Source: Faecalibacter macacae
GTDB taxonomy: Bacteria > Bacteroidota > Bacteroidia > Flavobacteriales > Weeksellaceae
DNA: 64,000 nucleotides
NCBI RefSeq assembly: GCF_003687725.1
Contig: NZ_RDOJ01000016.1
Span: 1-64,000 of the forward strand
Direction of reading: 5' to 3'
Shown here: positions 26,231 through 34,694 of the stretch, piece by piece
Position numbering within the stretch: position 1 is the stretch's first letter
Layout of the letters: every line of letters begins with the position of its first letter
Made by a program: the position numbers and the translations under genes
Notes under the pieces: model-generated
The model's input: only the letters and a program-made list of their open reading frames with translations
Databases searched by the model: none
Told to the model about the DNA's origin: nothing

Positions 26231-27136
26231 TTATTTCAATATAAACTCAATTTCTTTAATCACTTCTTGGTTGTCAGCCTCAATAAAATCACGTTTCATT
26301 TGGTATAATATGACACCAGAGTTGTGTGTAACTTGGAAAATTTTACTGATGTAATCAAAATTCTGAATTTCTTCCATTTCTTTTACTTCTTTAGAAATAA
26401 TCGTTTCAAGAGTAGATTTTATTTCGCCAATAATATTGTTCTCACGTGGATAAATTTCAGAATACAGAGAGTATGTATTTTCTTCTTCATCAAAACTTTC
26501 TAATTCGATAGATTGTTTATATTGAATTTTATTTTTAGTGATAGGATTAATGTTTTCAAATTCATCATTTTCAGGTTTACCTAATTCTAAGGCATGACCA
26601 TAAAAGAAATGTAAAGTATTGATTTTATTAATGGCAAATTGTGTGATAACTTCTTGGTTTTTTAAGATGATTTTAGAAACTTCTTCAAATTCTTTTCTAG
26701 CTTTTTTATCAGTAATAGATTCTAACATCAAGTCCATTGTTCGATTATTGAATTCGATAATTTCATTGATATTTAATAATTCTTGAAACGAACCATATTC
26801 ATCCGTTTTATATTTGAAAACTGAATTACCAACTTTTTCGGTTACCATTTGTGCAATTGCAGGCGGATATGCAGTTAAATCTGGCGTGTTTTCCCAATGA
26901 ATTGTATACGAAGTAGAATCTTGATCAACAATTTTTAACTTTACATCAAACTTTTTGTTCTTTGTAATAATTGTATCGTTTTTATTGATTTTATATTCCT
27001 TTTCAAGTTGTTCATATTCAAATTCATCACCTTTTTCCCAATAAGCTACTACATTTGCTTTTTTTTCCTCTTTTATATATTGAGCATTTGATATATAGGC
27101 GATTAGAATAAAGAATATTGGAAGGTATTTTTTCAT
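26231..27136 (-). CDS. Secreted hypothetical protein
   Basis: A 301-residue exported protein with a signal peptide ending at about residue 18 (ISNAQ), and mostly polar afterwards. Blocks such as AYWEKGDEFEYEQLEKEYKI and IVDQDSTSYTIHWE resemble uncharacterised periplasmic proteins of Bacteroidota that I cannot name. There is no lipobox and no T9SS C-terminal domain. It stands alone, with about 190 bases of non-coding DNA before rlmF. Confidence 0.7.
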   Translation of the reverse strand: MKKYLPIFFILIAYISNAQYIKEEKKANVVAYWEKGDEFEYEQLEKEYKINKNDTIITKNKKFDVKLKIVDQDSTSYTIHWENTPDLTAYPPAIAQMVTEKVGNSVFKYKTDEYGSFQELLNINEIIEFNNRTMDLMLESITDKKARKEFEEVSKIILKNQEVITQFAINKINTLHFFYGHALELGKPENDEFENINPITKNKIQYKQSIELESFDEEENTYSLYSEIYPRENNIIGEIKSTLETIISKEVKEMEEIQNFDYISKIFQVTHNSGVILYQMKRDFIEADNQEVIKEIEFILK

Positions 27137-27307
27137 TAGAATTTGTTTATATGGTACTAAATCAAAAGTTTTTTGGTTTAGAAATCGAGTTTAAAATTAC
27201 ATTTTTTATCAATAATGCAGTTAGGTTATTGCATTTAGTTGAGCATAAAATTAAGTTAAAAAATTAATTAAGAATTAGACCTTGCTAATAAAATCTTTAG
27301 GTTGTTG

Positions 27308-27315
27308 TATTTTTG
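27308..27315 (+). promoter_or_regulatory. Candidate -7 box of rlmF
   Basis: TATTTTTG fits TAnnTTTG and ends 15 bases before the ATG at 27331. A TTG lies 23 bases upstream (27282-27284), at the upper limit of the usual spacing. Confidence 0.45.
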
Positions 27316-27330
27316 TACAAATTTTTAGAA

Positions 27331-28245
27331 ATGAGTACTCCTGAAAATAAAGGAAAGATAAAGAAATTACATTCGAGAAATAGACATTTAGCTCAGTATA
27401 ATTTTGATAAATTAGTAGCTATTTATCCTCCTTTAAAACAATATATAATTCCGAATAAATCTGGTGAGCCAACAATTAATTTTTCTAATCGTGATGGTGT
27501 TAAAGCGTTAAATAAAGCGTTATTAAAAACATATTACGATATTGATTATTGGGAATTACCTGCAGATAATTTATGTCCACCGATTCCAGGTCGTGCAGAT
27601 TATATCCATTATATCGCTGATTTATTAGGAGAGAGTAACGAAGGAATTATACCTCGTGGGAAAGATGTAAAAGTTTTAGACGTTGGTGTTGGTGCAAACT
27701 GTATTTATCCTATTGTAGGAAATTACGAGTATGATTGGAATTTTGTTGGTGCAGAATTAGATTATCAATCGCATAAAAATGCATCTGAAATTGTTCGTAA
27801 AAATGCACGTTTACGTAACAAAGTTGAGATTAGAATGCAGTATAATCCAACAAACATCTTTACAAATATTGTAAAACAAGGAGAAAAATTTGATATTTCT
27901 ATTTGTAATCCACCATTCTTTAAATCGAATAAAGATGTGATGGAACAAACAATGCGAAAATTAAAGAATTTAGGAAATAAATCGGATCAAAAACCAATTC
28001 AGAATTTTGGTGGAAATAATTCAGAATTATGGTGTAGAGGTGGAGAGCGTGTTTTTATTACGAACATGATTAAAGAAAGTGAGAAATACAAACACCAATT
28101 CAGATGGTTTACAACGTTAGTTTCTAGAAAAGAAAATTTACATCCTTTAAAAAGTATGTTAGAACGAGTAAAAGCTAGGGAAGTTCGTGTGATAAATATG
28201 GAACAAGGAAATAAAATTACACGTTTATTAGTTTGGAGATTTTAA
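27331..28245 (+). CDS. rlmF: 23S rRNA (adenine1618-N6)-methyltransferase RlmF
   Basis: A 304-residue SAM-dependent methyltransferase that modifies A1618 of 23S rRNA. Family blocks: LHSRNRHLAQYNFDKLV, FSNRDGVKALNKALL, the SAM-binding VLDVGVGANCIYPIVG (about 111-126), and the N6-adenine motif ICNPPFF (about 191-197), then GELWCRGGE-like SELWCRGGERVFI. The reading frame is open to a TTG at 27313, but that lies inside the -7 box; the ATG at 27331 gives the expected start. Confidence 0.93.
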   Translation: MSTPENKGKIKKLHSRNRHLAQYNFDKLVAIYPPLKQYIIPNKSGEPTINFSNRDGVKALNKALLKTYYDIDYWELPADNLCPPIPGRADYIHYIADLLGESNEGIIPRGKDVKVLDVGVGANCIYPIVGNYEYDWNFVGAELDYQSHKNASEIVRKNARLRNKVEIRMQYNPTNIFTNIVKQGEKFDISICNPPFFKSNKDVMEQTMRKLKNLGNKSDQKPIQNFGGNNSELWCRGGERVFITNMIKESEKYKHQFRWFTTLVSRKENLHPLKSMLERVKAREVRVINMEQGNKITRLLVWRF

Positions 28246-28258
28246 TCTAAATATATTT

Positions 28259-28289
28259 AATCCTAATTTGTAAAGAATTAGGATTTTTT
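28259..28289 (+). terminator. Terminator after rlmF
   Basis: AATCCTAATT pairs with AATTAGGATT around a 7-base loop, followed by six T. Confidence 0.8.
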
Positions 28290-28295
28290 ATTTGA

Positions 28296-28580
28296 ATGAT
28301 AATGGAATATGTAATTTATATTTTAATAGGAATTAATCTTATTACTTATCTAATTTTTGGAATTGATAAAGTAAAAGCAAAAAATAAATCGTGGAGAATT
28401 CCTGAAAAAACGCTTTTTACTTTAGCTTTTTTTGGAGGAAGTGTTGGGGCAGTGATAGGAATGATTCAATTCAGGCATAAAACACAAAAATCTGAATTTA
28501 AGAATATCATTTATTTAATCATTTTTGTACAATTAGCTTTGATAGCATTTGTGGCATATCAATTTTATAACAATAAATAA
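28296..28580 (+). CDS. DUF1294 small membrane protein
   Basis: A 94-residue membrane protein with three hydrophobic segments (about 5-22, 40-58, 68-88). The DUF1294 pattern is present: YLIFGIDKVKAKNKSWRIPEKTLFTLAFFGGSVGA, then a RHKTQKSEF motif. Function unknown; some members carry an additional cold-shock domain, absent here. A second ATG two codons in (28302) is equally possible. It is flanked by terminators on both sides. Confidence 0.88.
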   Translation: MIMEYVIYILIGINLITYLIFGIDKVKAKNKSWRIPEKTLFTLAFFGGSVGAVIGMIQFRHKTQKSEFKNIIYLIIFVQLALIAFVAYQFYNNK

Positions 28581-28614
28581 AAAAAATCCGATTCACTTAT
28601 AATCGGATTTTTTT
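28581..28614 (+). terminator. Terminator after the DUF1294 gene
   Basis: AAATCCGATT and AATCGGATTT form a 10-bp stem followed by T residues. The stem sequence recurs in the terminator at 30801-30832. Confidence 0.8.
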
Positions 28615-28704
28615 ATGTTTCTTTATTAAGATCTGTAACTTTTTTATAACGATTACGTCTTAATAGTAATAATGTGTAAACACAACTATATAATTGGCAT
28701 AAAA

Positions 28705-30798
28705 ATGATAAAAAAACTAATAACTCTATTTATTATCTTTTCATTAATACAAGAAACCAAAGCTCAAGTAGAAAATGACTCTATTGAGTTATTTGATAAT
28801 AATGATTTTGTTGAAATAAAAGAAGTTTTGATTCAGGCTCAACGTAAAAAAATGAATGCAGATAAAGCAATTTATACATTTGATAAAGAAGCATTGGAAA
28901 AAGCTAGATATGCAAAAGATTTATTAAATACGTTGCCAGAATTACAAATTGATTTTGTTTCTAATACTATAAAAAGCACAAAAGGTGGTATTACTTTAAT
29001 TTTGATTAATGGAATTGAATCTACTGATATGCAAATACGTGGTATAAAACCAGCAAATGTTGTTCGTGTAGAATATTTTGATATTCCGCCAGCGCGTTGG
29101 GCTAATCGTGCAGATCAGGTTGTAAATATAATAACTAATAATCCTGAAAATGGATATGTAGTTGGTGCTGAATATTTAGGCGCATTTTCTACGGGTTTTT
29201 TAAATGGAAGCACTTACGCAAATGTAACCAGAGGAAAGCATAATTTTTCTGCTGAATATAGTATTAATCTACGTGATTACGATAATCGAGAAAATAATAA
29301 TTCATATCGTTACTTTCTTAATTCCGATGAATATTTTACACAAGAAAATAGATTTGATCATTTTGGATATACGTTTCAAGATGCAGCTTTACGTTACATA
29401 ACTGTGGATGATAAATATAGTTTTCAAGCCAAATTGAGTATGGATTTTTTAAACGATTTTTCTTACGTAGATGGAACAAGCTTATTCGCTATCAATAAAG
29501 TAAATGCAAATCATACAACATTCAAACACAAAAATAGTTCTTATATCAAACCCACTATAGATTTGTATTATTCGAGAAATTTAAGTGAAAATGACGAATT
29601 GATATTCAACTTTGTAGGTTCAAAATTTAATACAGAATCCTACGAGTTATCAAAAGAATGGGTTACAAATTCAGGTCTTTCAGTATTTAATAATGAAATG
29701 AATTTGAAGGCAAGCCAAACAAGTATAGTTGGAGAAATTTCTCACATCCATAAATTTAAAAAAGGTAGTTTAGGTTCTGGTGCAAGAATTTCAACAAATA
29801 AAATTGATAATGAGTTAAAAAACTTAGTTGGAGAAACTAATTACAAAGTAAATTATGTAGAAAATTATTTTTATTCAGAATACGCTGATAAAGTTGATAA
29901 ATTTAGTTATCGTATAGGATTAGGTCTAACAAATATTCATAATAAAAGTGCTGAAATTACTCGAGATGATTGGACTTTTTCGCCTAAAATAGTTTTAGGA
30001 TATGAATTGAATACGAAGCAGAATATAAGATTATCTAGCACTTATTTTCCTACAAGTCCTTGGAGTGATGCACTAAGTAGTAATGTGGTGCAAATGGTTC
30101 CAAATATCGTTCGCAAAGGGAATCCATATTTGGAAGCTCAAAAACACTTTGACACAAGTTTTATTTATTCATTTAATTCGAAGTATTTTGATTTAAATAC
30201 ATCTTTAAGATATTTGCATAAATCAAATGCAATAAATGAATATTTTGTTTATGATGCAGGATTAGATGCAATAGCTTTAACTTACGAAAATGCAGATTAT
30301 TCAGATTTATATAGAATGCAAATTTCAGGTGCTATAAAACCTTTTGGTAACGATTTATTGACTCTTAAAGTTACAGTTTCACCAACTTCTCAAACAATAA
30401 AAACAAGTGAAGGCAAAGAATTAAAAAAAGATTTTATCGGGAATAATTTTAACTTAACCTCTGTTTATAAAAACTTTACATTTACTTATCAATTAAATTT
30501 CCCAGTATATTCTTTAGATGGTGCTTTTTTATCTACAAATGAAAATAACAATCATCTTTTTTTAAGTTATAAATTAAATGATTGGTCATTTACAACTGGA
30601 ATGTTTTGGATAGGAATGCCTTCAGAGTATAAGACAAAAAGCTTAGATGAAAGTCTTGTTAATTATACGAGTCATACACAGATTTGGAACAATAAAAATA
30701 TGTTTGTACTTGGATTAAGTTATGATTTTGCTACAGGTAAACGAACTAATATGAATAAAAAATTAAATAATAACACTGCTGATGCAGCAAGTTTTTAA
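28705..30798 (+). CDS. TonB-dependent-receptor-like outer-membrane beta-barrel protein
   Basis: A 697-residue exported protein with a signal peptide ending at about residue 21 (TKAQ). A short plug-like domain is visible at about 40-145 (VLIQAQRKKMNADKAIYTFD, GGITLILINGIESTDMQIRG, VVRVEYFDIPPARWANRADQVVNII), followed by a long barrel of alternating aromatic strands. The N-terminal regulatory-like domain common in Bacteroidota receptors is missing, and there is no partner lipoprotein. ATG 28705 is preferred to the upstream ATG 28672, because it gives a compact signal peptide (MIKKLITLFIIFSL). Confidence 0.8.
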   Translation: MIKKLITLFIIFSLIQETKAQVENDSIELFDNNDFVEIKEVLIQAQRKKMNADKAIYTFDKEALEKARYAKDLLNTLPELQIDFVSNTIKSTKGGITLILINGIESTDMQIRGIKPANVVRVEYFDIPPARWANRADQVVNIITNNPENGYVVGAEYLGAFSTGFLNGSTYANVTRGKHNFSAEYSINLRDYDNRENNNSYRYFLNSDEYFTQENRFDHFGYTFQDAALRYITVDDKYSFQAKLSMDFLNDFSYVDGTSLFAINKVNANHTTFKHKNSSYIKPTIDLYYSRNLSENDELIFNFVGSKFNTESYELSKEWVTNSGLSVFNNEMNLKASQTSIVGEISHIHKFKKGSLGSGARISTNKIDNELKNLVGETNYKVNYVENYFYSEYADKVDKFSYRIGLGLTNIHNKSAEITRDDWTFSPKIVLGYELNTKQNIRLSSTYFPTSPWSDALSSNVVQMVPNIVRKGNPYLEAQKHFDTSFIYSFNSKYFDLNTSLRYLHKSNAINEYFVYDAGLDAIALTYENADYSDLYRMQISGAIKPFGNDLLTLKVTVSPTSQTIKTSEGKELKKDFIGNNFNLTSVYKNFTFTYQLNFPVYSLDGAFLSTNENNNHLFLSYKLNDWSFTTGMFWIGMPSEYKTKSLDESLVNYTSHTQIWNNKNMFVLGLSYDFATGKRTNMNKKLNNNTADAASF

Positions 30799-30800
30799 TA

Positions 30801-30832
30801 AAAAATCCGATTCTTACGAATCGGATTTTTTT
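30801..30832. terminator. Terminator between converging genes
   Basis: AAAAATCCGATT and AATCGGATTTTT form a 12-bp stem with a 6-base loop and T-run on the plus strand; the A-run also suits the minus strand. Confidence 0.8.
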
Positions 30833-30846
30833 ATGCTTAATATTTA

Positions 30847-32418
30847 TTATTTAAAATAAGCGTCAGAAGTACGTGCTGGTCCTTTCACCTCTGGCCATTC
30901 CATTTGTTTTCCATCACGCCCGTTTGGTAAAACACGACGATCACGGTTAACTAAAGTTTCTTCTTGGTCAGCCATATAAACTAAAGAAGCAGCTAAAATT
31001 GCATTACTTTGAATTTCTTCAAATACGATTTTATCATATGTATCTTTGTTTGTGTGCCAAGTATATGTACCGTAACCCCAGTTTAAAGAGCTTAACATGA
31101 ATCCTGGGATTCCTGCTGCTACAAATGAAGAGTGATCAGATCCTCCACCGCTTGGTAATCCTGGATAATCAGTTTTGATGTGTTTTGTAACCTCATTTGG
31201 TGCTCCAGCTAACCAACGTGTCATATACTCATAAGATTCTTTAAAACCAGATCCGTTGATATTTACTACACGTCCAGTTCCGTTATCTAAATTGAAAACA
31301 GCTTGCGTATTTTTTACAATTTCTGGGTGGTCTTCTACAAAAGCACGAGAACCGTTTAATCCTTGTTCTTCAGAACCCCATAAACAGATTAAAATTGTAC
31401 GTTTATTGTTTGGATATAATTTTTTGATAGTACGAATAGCTTCCATCATTGCAACAGTTCCAGTTCCGTTGTCTGTTGCACCTTGTGCACCGTCCCAAGA
31501 ATCGAAGTGAGCAGATAAAATGATGTATTCGTTTGGTTTTTCTGTTCCCTTAATTTCACCTACAACATTGTAAGTTTTTGCAACTCCGTTGTGTTTAGAT
31601 TGTGCGTTTAAAGTAATTTTAGGAGTAGTTCCATTTTCAGCTAAACGGTATAACATTCCGTAATCTTCGTTAGAGATATCAATCATCGGAATATTTTTTG
31701 TTTTTGCACCAAAAATACGGTTAGCACCCATAATTCCAGTCCAATAAGAAATAGCAACAGCAGCAGCTCCGTTCTGTTCTAAAACTACAGGTAATGTATT
31801 ATTGTTGTGTCCTGTAACTTTTATAGAATTTGCCCAAGCATCATTATCAGCTTTACGTTGTGTCGTAACTTTATCGTATAATTCTTCAGTACCAAATTCT
31901 TTATATTGGTAATCAGAACGTCCGTAACGTTGGTTTTGAGACATTAATACAATTTTACCTTTAACCTTAGGTAACCAAGCTTTAAATTCAGCTTCTGTAG
32001 TAAAAACAGGCATAGCAATAACTTCTGCATTAATTGCTTTCTTAGTTGCTGGTGACCAAGCTAATTGAGTCGCTTCAATATTTTTTGCTCTTGGGTAGGT
32101 CATGTCAACATGTGTTAAACCACGTTCCCAAGCTTTCCATGTTCCATAATCTTCACGACGAGAATTAATTCCCCAACTGTTAAAAGTTTTAATAGCCCAA
32201 TCAGCAGCCTGATCCATTTGAGGAGAACCAACTAAACGAGGTCCAATTCCGTCTAATAATTCATGAGAAATTTTTTCTAATTGATTATTATTTTTAATCT
32301 CAGAAACAAAACTCTCAATAGTAGGATTTAGTTTTTGTTGTGCTGGTGCAACTTGTGCCTGTAACGTTAATGCAGTACCAAAAACAGCTGCATAGGTTAG
32401 TGAATTAATTAATTTCAT
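30847..32418 (-). CDS. M28-family metallopeptidase, exported
   Basis: A 523-residue exported zinc aminopeptidase-like protein, with a signal peptide ending at about residue 20 (LQAQ). A protease-associated insert lies in the middle (about 140-270). The M28 metal ligands are present: SAHFDSWD (about 304), TDNGTG, the catalytic-Glu pair in WGSEEQGLNGS (about 346), LDNGTG, and SDHSSF (about 424). Such enzymes take single residues from peptide N-termini in the periplasm or outside. There is no T9SS domain. Single-gene unit converging on the receptor gene. Confidence 0.9.
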   Translation of the reverse strand: MKLINSLTYAAVFGTALTLQAQVAPAQQKLNPTIESFVSEIKNNNQLEKISHELLDGIGPRLVGSPQMDQAADWAIKTFNSWGINSRREDYGTWKAWERGLTHVDMTYPRAKNIEATQLAWSPATKKAINAEVIAMPVFTTEAEFKAWLPKVKGKIVLMSQNQRYGRSDYQYKEFGTEELYDKVTTQRKADNDAWANSIKVTGHNNNTLPVVLEQNGAAAVAISYWTGIMGANRIFGAKTKNIPMIDISNEDYGMLYRLAENGTTPKITLNAQSKHNGVAKTYNVVGEIKGTEKPNEYIILSAHFDSWDGAQGATDNGTGTVAMMEAIRTIKKLYPNNKRTILICLWGSEEQGLNGSRAFVEDHPEIVKNTQAVFNLDNGTGRVVNINGSGFKESYEYMTRWLAGAPNEVTKHIKTDYPGLPSGGGSDHSSFVAAGIPGFMLSSLNWGYGTYTWHTNKDTYDKIVFEEIQSNAILAASLVYMADQEETLVNRDRRVLPNGRDGKQMEWPEVKGPARTSDAYFK

Positions 32419-32682
32419 GTGTTTATTTTTAGCTAAAATAAAGGTTTAGAAGTGGAATTAAAAAGAAATTATGTAAAAATTAATATACTTTAAACTCTAT
32501 TGATTTAATATTATTTTATGATGTATTATTTAGTTAATATTTTTTATGATATAGATATTCAAAATTTTATGAGTTTTTAATTAAGCTTTAAAACTATTAT
32601 TGATTTTTACGATTAAAATAGATATTTGTTCGTTTTTAAATTTTGGCAGGTACTTTGTATTATCATGAAAAAATGAAATTAA

Positions 32683-33189
32683 ATGAAGAATTTACTTGTT
32701 TTATCGATTGTATCACTTTTTCTGAGTTGTTCTCATAATAACAAACAATCGACAGTTAATTACACAAATGAGGACAAGATTATTGATTCTTCTAAAAAAA
32801 TAGATTATGAAATTGGATCTAATTATTTCGTGAAAAATAATTTTAATTCAAGTTTAATAGATAAATCATATATTGATTCTAAGAGTGTATTTGATTCTGT
32901 TTTTGGAGTAGCAAGAACCATGTCACCTCAAAGTATTCCGACAGAAATAGATTTTTCAACAGATATTGTGATTCCAATTATTTTAGATCAAACAAATATA
33001 GGTTCTACAATTACTATAGATAGCGTAAGATTAATAGGTCATCAATTAAATGTTAATTATACAGTAACAGAAGTAGAGCCAATTTCTTATGTAATTCAAC
33101 CAAGTGAGTTGATAATTATCAAGAAGAAAGATATTTTAGATTTAGACAACCTAAAATTGAAGTTTGAAAAGACGACTAAAGTGTTATAA
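32683..33189 (+). CDS. Hypothetical lipoprotein
   Basis: A 168-residue protein with a lipoprotein signal peptide (LFLSC, lipid Cys at residue 16). The mature part is a mix of polar and beta-rich segments (TIDSVRLIGHQLNVNYTVTE) with no motif I recognise. It is a single-gene unit between divergent and converging neighbours. There are about 260 bases of AT-rich non-coding DNA upstream. Confidence 0.7.
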   Translation: MKNLLVLSIVSLFLSCSHNNKQSTVNYTNEDKIIDSSKKIDYEIGSNYFVKNNFNSSLIDKSYIDSKSVFDSVFGVARTMSPQSIPTEIDFSTDIVIPIILDQTNIGSTITIDSVRLIGHQLNVNYTVTEVEPISYVIQPSELIIIKKKDILDLDNLKLKFEKTTKVL

Positions 33190-33255
33190 CAAATACTAAA
33201 AAGTTCATAGAAAGGATTTCTTATGATTTATTACCTATGTTTAAATTTTAAACAT

Positions 33256-33290
33256 AAAAAAACCGACTCAGTAATGAGTCGGTTTTATTT
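33256..33290. terminator. Bidirectional terminator
   Basis: AAAACCGACTCA and TGAGTCGGTTTT form a perfect 12-bp stem with a GTAA loop, placed between converging genes. Confidence 0.85.
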
Positions 33291-33308
33291 TATATAAGTA
33301 AAGAAATA

Positions 33309-34100
33309 TTATTTAAAGATTGTATTAATCGTTTGTGCTAAACGTAAACCTCCTTTTAATAATTGTTCTTCCATATTGTATTTGTTATCGTAGTGATAAT
33401 TGTAACCTAATTTATCGTCCATTTTAACAGTTGCATAAATTACATTTGCTTTTTGGTATGAATCGTAAATCCAATCTGCAAAAGTTCCTTCTTGCATTTT
33501 TTTACGATCTTTTTTAGTTACAATATCTAAAACTCCAGCATATTCAGTAAATGAATAGTTTTCGTAATCTACTAATTTAGAATCCCAAACTGTGTGGATA
33601 TTTGTAGTATCACGGAACCAACTTACTTTAATTTTGTTACCTCCTAAATCTTCCTCACGACCAACGTGCATTGGTTGATGAGCATCACCAATAATATGGA
33701 TTAAAAAGTATAAATACTCTTGTTTTTTCTCAAGAGATAATTCTTTATTATTTTTTAATTCGTTAATTAAAAATAATCCTCTTTTGTACATGTTTTCATC
33801 AGCAGTATTTTCAATTGCAACATTGTATTGCTCTCTACTCATATCTCCAGGTATGTTAACATAGTGGCAAGCATCTGCATGTTTCCAACTTTTATCTGAT
33901 TTGATAAAATCTGGCCAGTTTGCCCAATATGCTAATTTTTGAGGACCTATAATTTTAGTTACCTCTTTACGAGCTTTATTTGTCAGGTTATTATCAGCGA
34001 TTTCTGCAACAACTCTGTGTCCTGTCATTCCCCATGCTGATGCTTCTGTCGAAATCAATAAACATGTTAATGCGAATGCACTTGTAACTAATTTTTTCAT
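33309..34100 (-). CDS. S1/P1-type zinc nuclease, exported
   Basis: A 263-residue protein. The signal peptide ends after ASA at 22, so Trp23 becomes the N-terminal zinc ligand, as in P1 nuclease. Further zinc-ligand blocks: GMTGHRVVAEIA (His28), WKHADACHYVNIP, FLIHIIGDAHQPMHVG, HTVWDSKLVD. It should degrade single-stranded DNA/RNA and 3' nucleotides in the periplasm or outside, for phosphate or nucleotide salvage. Single gene with an exact -7 box upstream. Confidence 0.93.
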   Translation of the reverse strand: MKKLVTSAFALTCLLISTEASAWGMTGHRVVAEIADNNLTNKARKEVTKIIGPQKLAYWANWPDFIKSDKSWKHADACHYVNIPGDMSREQYNVAIENTADENMYKRGLFLINELKNNKELSLEKKQEYLYFLIHIIGDAHQPMHVGREEDLGGNKIKVSWFRDTTNIHTVWDSKLVDYENYSFTEYAGVLDIVTKKDRKKMQEGTFADWIYDSYQKANVIYATVKMDDKLGYNYHYDNKYNMEEQLLKGGLRLAQTINTIFK

Positions 34101-34121
34101 GTATTGTTAAATAATTTGGTG

Positions 34122-34129
34122 CAAATGTA
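34122..34129 (-). promoter_or_regulatory. Candidate -7 box of the S1/P1 nuclease gene
   Basis: TACATTTG on the minus strand is an exact TAnnTTTG match, 21 bases before the ATG. Confidence 0.5.
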
Positions 34130-34293
34130 AGCTTTATAAACACGTTTATATAATGGATTGATATGATGAATTTAATATTTTTTAAAAATTATTAAAATTT
34201 AACATTTTGTTTACAACCTTGATGCTTAGAAGCTTTAATGATATTTCTGAGTGCTTTTATTAAAATAGTATTAAAAATAATTCAGTACTTTGT

Positions 34294-34326
34294 TTTGCAT
34301 AATACTATAATTTTTACATATATTTG
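34294..34326 (+). promoter_or_regulatory. Complete Bacteroidota promoter of the PadR-PspC operon
   Basis: A -33 element TTTG (34294-34297) and a -7 element TATATTTG (34319-34326) are separated by 21 bases, within the known 17-23 range. This is the best full promoter in the window. The ATG lies 26 bases after the -7 box. Confidence 0.65.
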
Positions 34327-34352
34327 TATAACAAAATAAAAACAACCAGATA

Positions 34353-34694
34353 ATGAATATAGAGAAAACAAAAGTTCAGATGCGAAAAGGTGTACTGGAG
34401 TATTGTATTCTTAGCATTATTAAAAAAGGTGATGCATATGCTTCTGATATTATAGATGAATTGAAAAAAGCAGAAATGATTGTTGTTGAAGGAACTTTAT
34501 ATCCTTTGTTAACACGATTAAAAAATGATAACCTTTTACAATATCGCTGGGAAGAATCTACAGCAGGTCCACCAAGAAAATATTATGCTTTAACTGAAGA
34601 AGGAGAAATTTTCCTAAATGAGTTAGCAGAAACTTGGAATCAATTGATTGAAGCGGTTGGTAAAGTAACTAAAGAAACACACTATAATGGATAA
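34353..34694 (+). CDS. PadR family transcriptional regulator
   Basis: A 113-residue winged-helix protein with the PadR pattern: KGVLEYCILSIIKKGDAYASDIIDEL, EGTLYPLLTRLKNDNLLQYRW, AGPPRKYYALTEEG. It overlaps the next gene by 8 bases, so the two are translated together. By analogy with other PadR-PspC pairs it probably controls its own operon in response to envelope stress or a small molecule. The inducer is unknown. Confidence 0.92.
   Translation: MNIEKTKVQMRKGVLEYCILSIIKKGDAYASDIIDELKKAEMIVVEGTLYPLLTRLKNDNLLQYRWEESTAGPPRKYYALTEEGEIFLNELAETWNQLIEAVGKVTKETHYNG

Noticed and set aside
28581-30832. Mobile element bounded by the two matching AAATCCGATT hairpins
   Set aside because: Both are typical terminators with T-runs right after genes; the shared stem is short and likely convergent or duplicated terminator DNA.
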